From assembly GCF_002837185.1 (NCBI RefSeq), contig NZ_KZ477985.1, positions 248,001 to 312,000 on the forward strand: DNA of 64,000 nt. The letters run 5' to 3'. Origin of the DNA: Pseudomonas fluorescens (lineage in GTDB: Bacteria > Pseudomonadota > Gammaproteobacteria > Pseudomonadales > Pseudomonadaceae). The notes under the pieces are model-generated. The model saw only the letters and a list, made by a program, of their open reading frames with translations. It was not told the DNA's origin and searched no databases. Shown one piece after another: positions 59,614 through 64,000 of this stretch (the first letter of the stretch is position 1; the number at the start of each line of letters is the position of its first letter). Both the position numbers and the translations under genes were made by a program.

Positions 59614-61146
59614 TCAGAATTGGAAGTAAAGGAACGGCGAGAAACTCTGCGCCGACAGTTTCAGGATCGACGCCACGAACAGCAGCAGCACGGCCGCGCG
59701 CATGGCGTAGCGTGGCCAGTCAGCGGTCCAGTAGGCCGGTTGCACGGCGGCGTCACGGCCCACGCTGAAACCGGGCTCGTGGATGCTGCCGGGGTTGTCG
59801 CCTGGTACGGCCTTGATCAGGCTCGGATCACTCTGCTTGGATTTCTCGGCAGGGCGGTTGCGATAGAAATCGCGCAGGCCGAAGAACGCCAGCGTTGCGT
59901 AGGCCACCACCAGGGTCGCCACTTGCAGGCCGGTGAGGCTGGCGCGGTTGAGTTCCGACAGCGACCACTCGCCAAAGCTGAACATCGCACCGTACATACG
60001 CCCGGCGACGTGCAGGTTCTCGGCGCGGAAGATCACCCAACCCATCACCACCAGCAGGAAGGTGAAGGCCCAGCGCAGCACGTTGAAGCTGCGCGGCGCG
60101 GTGTTCAGGCCGATGGCTTTTTCAATCGCCAGCCACATGCCGTGCCAGGCGCCCCACACGATGTAGGTGATGTTCGCACCGTGCCACAGGCCACCGAGCA
60201 GCATGGTCAGGAACAGGTTGCGGTAGGTGGTCAGCGTGCCTTTGCGGTTGCCGCCCAGGGTGATGTACAGGTAGTCACGCAGCCAGGTCGACAGGCTGAT
60301 GTGCCAGCGCCGCCAGAACTCGGTGATCGACTGGCTGATGTACGGCTGCTTGAAGTTTTCCATGAAGCGGAAACCCATCATCAAGCCCAGGCCGATGGCC
60401 ATGTCGCTGTAGCCGGAGAAGTCGAAGTACAGTTGCGCGGTGTAGGCCAGCGCGCCGAGCCAGGCGTCACCCGTGGTGGGGTTTTGCAGGGCGAAGCAGT
60501 GGTCCGCCACTACGGCCAGGGTATCGGCGATGAAGACTTTCTTGATGAAACCCTGCATGAACCGCGTGCAGCCCTCGGAGAATTTGTCCAGGGTGTGGGT
60601 GCGGTTGTTGAACTGGTCGGCCAGGTCGCGAAAGCGCAATACGGGGCCGGCGATCAGGTGCGGGAAGATCGCCACGAACGCCGCAAAGTCGATGAGATTG
60701 CGGGTCGCCGGGGTATCACCCCGATACACGTCGATGATGTAGCTGATGGACTCGAAGATGTAGAACGAGATCCCGATCGGCAACAGTACGTGGGTGAGGA
60801 TAAACGGCTCCAGGCCCGCCGACTTCATCATCAGGTTGATGCTGTCGACGCCGAAGTTGGCGTACTTGAAGTAGCCCAGGATGCACAGGTCGACGGCCAC
60901 GCCGAGCAGCAGCCAGCGCTGCGCCGGCTGGGTGCGCACGCCGGCGGCACCGACCTTGAGGCCGATCCAGTAGTTCCACAGCGTCACGGCCGCGAACAGC
61001 GCCAGGAAGTCCACTCGCCACCAGGCGTAGAACACGTAGCTGGCAATCAGCAGCAGCAGATTGCGATAGCGTTGCCCGCTCAAATAGTACAAGCCGAGAA
61101 AGATCGGCAAGAACAGAAACAGGAACACATTGGACGAGAAAACCAT
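59614..61146 (-). CDS. algI: alginate O-acetylation membrane protein AlgI (MBOAT)
   Basis: A 510-residue polytopic MBOAT protein that moves acetyl groups across the inner membrane. The conserved His is at LGGLWHGAN (His322, the same position as in P. aeruginosa), and FDFSGYSDMAIGLGLMMGF is characteristic. GGAGAG before the ATG. Separated from algL by 220 bases that hold a REPIN. Confidence 0.96.
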   Translation of the reverse strand: MVFSSNVFLFLFLPIFLGLYYLSGQRYRNLLLLIASYVFYAWWRVDFLALFAAVTLWNYWIGLKVGAAGVRTQPAQRWLLLGVAVDLCILGYFKYANFGVDSINLMMKSAGLEPFILTHVLLPIGISFYIFESISYIIDVYRGDTPATRNLIDFAAFVAIFPHLIAGPVLRFRDLADQFNNRTHTLDKFSEGCTRFMQGFIKKVFIADTLAVVADHCFALQNPTTGDAWLGALAYTAQLYFDFSGYSDMAIGLGLMMGFRFMENFKQPYISQSITEFWRRWHISLSTWLRDYLYITLGGNRKGTLTTYRNLFLTMLLGGLWHGANITYIVWGAWHGMWLAIEKAIGLNTAPRSFNVLRWAFTFLLVVMGWVIFRAENLHVAGRMYGAMFSFGEWSLSELNRASLTGLQVATLVVAYATLAFFGLRDFYRNRPAEKSKQSDPSLIKAVPGDNPGSIHEPGFSVGRDAAVQPAYWTADWPRYAMRAAVLLLFVASILKLSAQSFSPFLYFQF

Positions 61147-61256
61147 CCCGATCTCTCCATGTTTAAACCAACAGTCAAGGGCCGGAGCCCCCCCAAACCC
61201 CCCACGAGATTCGGGGAGGGCGGTACAACAATTCCATCTGGCAAAACGCGGTTTAA

Positions 61257-61347
61257 ATGTGGGAGGGGGCTTGCCCCCGATAGCGGTGTGTCATTCAACA
61301 CAGATGGCGACTGTTACTCCGCCATCGGGGGCAAGCCCCCTCCCACA
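61257..61347. repeat. REPIN inside the alginate operon (algL-algI gap)
   Basis: Near-perfect REP arms with TGTCATTCA in the centre. The 110 bases on the algI side hold G/C runs (CCCCCCCAAACCCCCC at 61190 and GGGGAGGG) and two GTTTAAA sites flanking the block (61161 and 61251), but no gene. Confidence 0.96.
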
Positions 61348-61366
61348 TTTTTTTTACCGCGTCTGG

Positions 61367-62476
61367 TCAGGAACCTTTTTTGCCTTTTTCATGCGTCGGG
61401 TCGTAGACCTTGGTCAGGTCGCCGCCCAGGCGGAAGGTCTTGAACGGTTGCATGCCATGCTTGCGCTCGATCACATCCGGGGCACAGGTGTAGAGGGTGC
61501 AGAAAGGTTCAAGCCAGGCGAATTTCATGTCCTGCTTCAAGTCCTTCATGTCCTGCTCCTTGCCATTCTTCTGTTCGAAGATGTCCGGGTCCTTGACCCC
61601 GGCCAGCACCTTGTCGCCCAGGCGCTTGAGCGCGCTGTTGTTTTCCTGGCGCAGGTCCACGCCGTTGACCAGCGCGAAACTGGCGATCATCGACAGCGGC
61701 GGCAGGGCGTAGTTGTGGTACGACAGGGCGCGTTGCTGGCGCTTCAATTCGTTCGGCAGGAAGCCCTGGTCGTCGACCTGGTTCACGCCGACCTTGTATT
61801 CCTTGACGGCCCAATCAAACAGGTCGCGGCGGTTGGTGGCGATGGAGGTCGCCATCACCGACCAGGCGGCCCAGTAGGAGTGGTTGTTGGTTTTTTCCAG
61901 CGGCAGGTTGTCCCAGTCGCTCACTACCTGATCGGCCAGTTTGTTGAACCAGGCTTCGATCAGTTGCGATTCCTGCTGGTGATTGGCCAGCGGGTGCGAC
62001 TCGGAGAACTTCAGGCGCACATAAGCCGAGGCCATGCTGCCCAGTGCCCATTTGCGCATGGACTTGCCGGTGTGGTTGAAGTCCTTGGACATCAAGGCAT
62101 CGGCCTTGGCCCACGACACCAGCCAGTTCAGCGTGCATTCGAGCTGCTGTGGGCGGCCGTCGCGCATGAACTGCATCACGCGTTTGCTGGTGTCTTTTTC
62201 CAGCTTGGTGATGTCGGCGGTGCTGTCGCGAAAGGCTTGTTCCGACTGCACATTCAGTGTCGAGCGAGCCTTGTCCGAGCCTTCGTACTTGCTGCGAAAT
62301 TGCAGAGGCCCGGTGTAGGGCGTCGGCATGGTGTCGCAGTTTTCCTTGAAGTCGCCGGTCTTGAACGCTTCGATCGGTGCGAAATAGCCTTGAGGCGGAC
62401 GCAGTGGTGCGGCCGCATTCACGGAGCCGGCAAACATGGCCAGGCCCAGCAGGGTAGGGAGCAATAGCTTTTGCAT
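61367..62476 (-). CDS. algL: alginate lyase AlgL
   Basis: A 369-residue periplasmic lyase with a signal peptide (about residues 1-22) and an alpha/alpha toroid. The catalytic NNHSYW motif (His199, Tyr201) is visible. It cleaves polymannuronate and clears misdirected polymer from the periplasm. ATG at 62476; the frame is open for 22 more codons, overlapping algX. Nine bases after the algX stop. Confidence 0.95.
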   Translation of the reverse strand: MQKLLLPTLLGLAMFAGSVNAAAPLRPPQGYFAPIEAFKTGDFKENCDTMPTPYTGPLQFRSKYEGSDKARSTLNVQSEQAFRDSTADITKLEKDTSKRVMQFMRDGRPQQLECTLNWLVSWAKADALMSKDFNHTGKSMRKWALGSMASAYVRLKFSESHPLANHQQESQLIEAWFNKLADQVVSDWDNLPLEKTNNHSYWAAWSVMATSIATNRRDLFDWAVKEYKVGVNQVDDQGFLPNELKRQQRALSYHNYALPPLSMIASFALVNGVDLRQENNSALKRLGDKVLAGVKDPDIFEQKNGKEQDMKDLKQDMKFAWLEPFCTLYTCAPDVIERKHGMQPFKTFRLGGDLTKVYDPTHEKGKKGS

Positions 62477-62484
62477 AAGTAACC

Positions 62485-63942
62485 TCACTTCCCGAGTTGG
62501 GCGGTCTGCTGACCACCGCTTGGGAATACGTTGCGTGTGCAAATTTTCGCTTCGACTTTCTGCGCGGCAGCACCCTTTTCCGGGCCCTGCACTTCCACGG
62601 CCAGCAAGTTCTGCGGGGCCCAGTCTTCATCGGTGCGCAGTTCAAAGGCGAAACGCCCGTCTGTATCGGATGTCTCGGGTTTCTCGATCTTGATGTCCTC
62701 GTGGCGCCCGTTCATGTACCAGAGGGTGGCTTGCAAGGTTTTCACCGACGGATCGGCGAAGCGGATATCGACCTGATGGTTGGCGTTGCGCAGGTCTTTG
62801 TTCGCACTGTTGACCATCAGTTCGTTTTTGCCCGGTTTGAGCGTGGTGCTGGCCGACATCTGCGCGGTCTTGCCTTCGCAGCCGTTGTCGAGCAGCGCCA
62901 TCATCTGGCGGTAGATGGTTTCCTGGTCGAGACGGTACAGCGGCGAGAATTCCCAGATCAGGATCTTTGGCGGGGTCTTCTGGAATTCGTCACTGCCCAG
63001 GTACTGGATCATCGAGCCTTCCAGGCCGCCGCCGGGGAAGGCGACGTTGAGAATGTCGGCACCGATCTCTTCTTCAAGGAAACCGGCGAAGTTGTAGTTC
63101 TTGCCGCTGTGGCTGGTGCCCACCAGGGTGATCTGCGGGTTGCCCGAATCGCTGAACAGGTCACCGTCACCGGCTTCGCCCTTGGGCTCGGTGGTGAACT
63201 GGTCCATGTACTGGATCGCGTAGCTGGTGCCGCACAGTTGCCCGGCCATGTTGTGCAGGGTGCCGGTCTTGCCCATGCGACCCGAGCGCTTGGTCTCGAA
63301 TTCGCGCTTGGGAATTTCGGCGTACTCAGGCATCTGCTTGACCTTGGCGGCGACGATTTTTGCGGTGCGCTGGGCGCCGTACGGGGTCCAGTGCTGGTCG
63401 CCACGGAAGTAGAAATCGTGGGCCGGCAATTCATCGGGCAGTTGCTCATTGGTCAATGGCGACAGGTCCGGCACCACATAGCCCATCTTGGCGAAGCGGC
63501 CAAGCATGGTCTTGTAGTTGCCCAGGGCTTTGTCGAAATCGAACGAAGCCTTCTCTGCGGGATTGAGCTTGTTGCGGTTCACCAGGCCACGGGTCGGCTG
63601 GTAGACCACCACCAGTTCCACGCCCTTGGCCTTGAACGCATCGTGCAACTGCTGCATGCGCTTGTAGCCTGCCGGCGTGGTGTCGAATTCGGTGCGCAGG
63701 TCTTCCTGGGTACGGAACAGCCAGTCGCCCTGGGCTTGCACCAGGGTGGTGAAGTTCTGCTGGTAGCGCGTGGTGTAGTTTTTCGCGTCATGGGCGGCGG
63801 GGCACAGGCTGCAGCACGGTTCGGCAGTGAAGGTCGGCGCCTTCACCTCGTCGGCGCGCACGCCCTGGCTGGCCGCGAGCAGGCCGAGGGTCAGACCCGA
63901 GAGGCTCAGCAGTTTGATCATGTGTGGGTGCATAAGGGTCAT
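62485..63942 (-). CDS. algX: alginate biosynthesis/O-acetyltransferase AlgX
   Basis: About 485 residues: signal peptide (ending near VRA), an SGNH acetyltransferase domain and a C-terminal carbohydrate-binding module. Catalytic Asp182 and His184 ([10 protein letters not shown]) and Ser277 (VGTSHS) match AlgX of P. aeruginosa. It transfers acetyl groups onto alginate. The start may be the ATG at 63942, two bases after the algG stop, or the ATG at 63933, which has GAGGA eight bases upstream. Confidence 0.95.
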   Translation of the reverse strand: MTLMHPHMIKLLSLSGLTLGLLAASQGVRADEVKAPTFTAEPCCSLCPAAHDAKNYTTRYQQNFTTLVQAQGDWLFRTQEDLRTEFDTTPAGYKRMQQLHDAFKAKGVELVVVYQPTRGLVNRNKLNPAEKASFDFDKALGNYKTMLGRFAKMGYVVPDLSPLTNEQLPDELPAHDFYFRGDQHWTPYGAQRTAKIVAAKVKQMPEYAEIPKREFETKRSGRMGKTGTLHNMAGQLCGTSYAIQYMDQFTTEPKGEAGDGDLFSDSGNPQITLVGTSHSGKNYNFAGFLEEEIGADILNVAFPGGGLEGSMIQYLGSDEFQKTPPKILIWEFSPLYRLDQETIYRQMMALLDNGCEGKTAQMSASTTLKPGKNELMVNSANKDLRNANHQVDIRFADPSVKTLQATLWYMNGRHEDIKIEKPETSDTDGRFAFELRTDEDWAPQNLLAVEVQGPEKGAAAQKVEAKICTRNVFPSGGQQTAQLGK

Positions 63943-63944
63943 CC

Positions 63945-64000
63945 TCAGTCCTGCAGTTCGGTCTGGCGTTCGACGGGGTCGATCAGCACGGCTTTCTGCT
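63945..64000 (-). CDS. algG: mannuronan C5-epimerase AlgG, C-terminal end (partial)
   Basis: Only the last 18 codons are present (ending VLIDPVERQTELQD, stop at 63945-63947). Position immediately before algX in the fixed alginate gene order, and the coupled stop/start with algX, give the assignment. The sequence itself is too short to prove it. Confidence 0.7.
   Translation of the reverse strand, partial: QKAVLIDPVERQTELQD

Overview
The window looks like the chromosome of a fluorescent pseudomonad, most likely of the Pseudomonas fluorescens group. The evidence is uniformly GC-rich coding sequence, a complete division and cell-wall (dcw) cluster of pseudomonad type, the alginate operon in pseudomonad order, an OprD porin, CheV, and many copies of the hairpin repeat GTGGGAGGGGGCTTGCCCCCGA typical of this group (REP/REPIN). 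No species assignment is possible from the sequence alone.

Layout. 1-700: two halves of a PqiA-type membrane system (minus strand). 1014-5302: envelope maintenance genes: an OmpA-like lipoprotein (plus), then dolP, diaA, yraN and lpoA (minus, tightly packed). 5512-6834: rsmI and the RNase P RNA gene. 7085-25178: the dcw cluster mraZ-rsmH-ftsL-ftsI-murE-murF-mraY-murD-ftsW-murG-murC-ddlB-ftsQ-ftsA-ftsZ-lpxC, with MraZ operator repeats at its head and a terminator at its end. Most of its genes overlap by a few bases, which suggests translational coupling.

25180-26942 is an AT-richer insert holding a small type III-chaperone-like gene overlapping a 334-residue protein that I recognise as an OspC/CopC-like ADP-riboxanase effector. 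This is the most unusual item in the window. 27022-41440 is accessory and housekeeping sequence: a membrane diguanylate cyclase, an OprD porin, an RND efflux operon with its own two-component system, a periplasmic solute-binding protein, a YkgJ-type Fe-S protein, a GNAT acetyltransferase, CheV and a 2-ketoacid reductase. 41654-52585 holds a LysR regulator, an unrecognised 731-residue protein, an AaeXAB/FUSC-type aromatic-compound efflux operon with its own outer-membrane factor, and an MFS exporter divergent from a LysR regulator with a near-perfect operator between them. 52588-54559 is a two-gene Septu-type (PtuA-PtuB) anti-phage module. 56134-64000 is the distal half of the alginate operon, algG(partial)-X-L-I-J-F-A, read on the minus strand and ended by a strong terminator.

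The dcw genes together make lipid II, flip or polymerise it, and build the division ring. LpoA, DolP and RsmI/RnpB are housekeeping neighbours. The alg genes acetylate, trim and export alginate and supply GDP-mannose precursor. Repeats (six REPINs, one inverted REP pair and three heptad-repeat elements) occupy much of the intergenic space.
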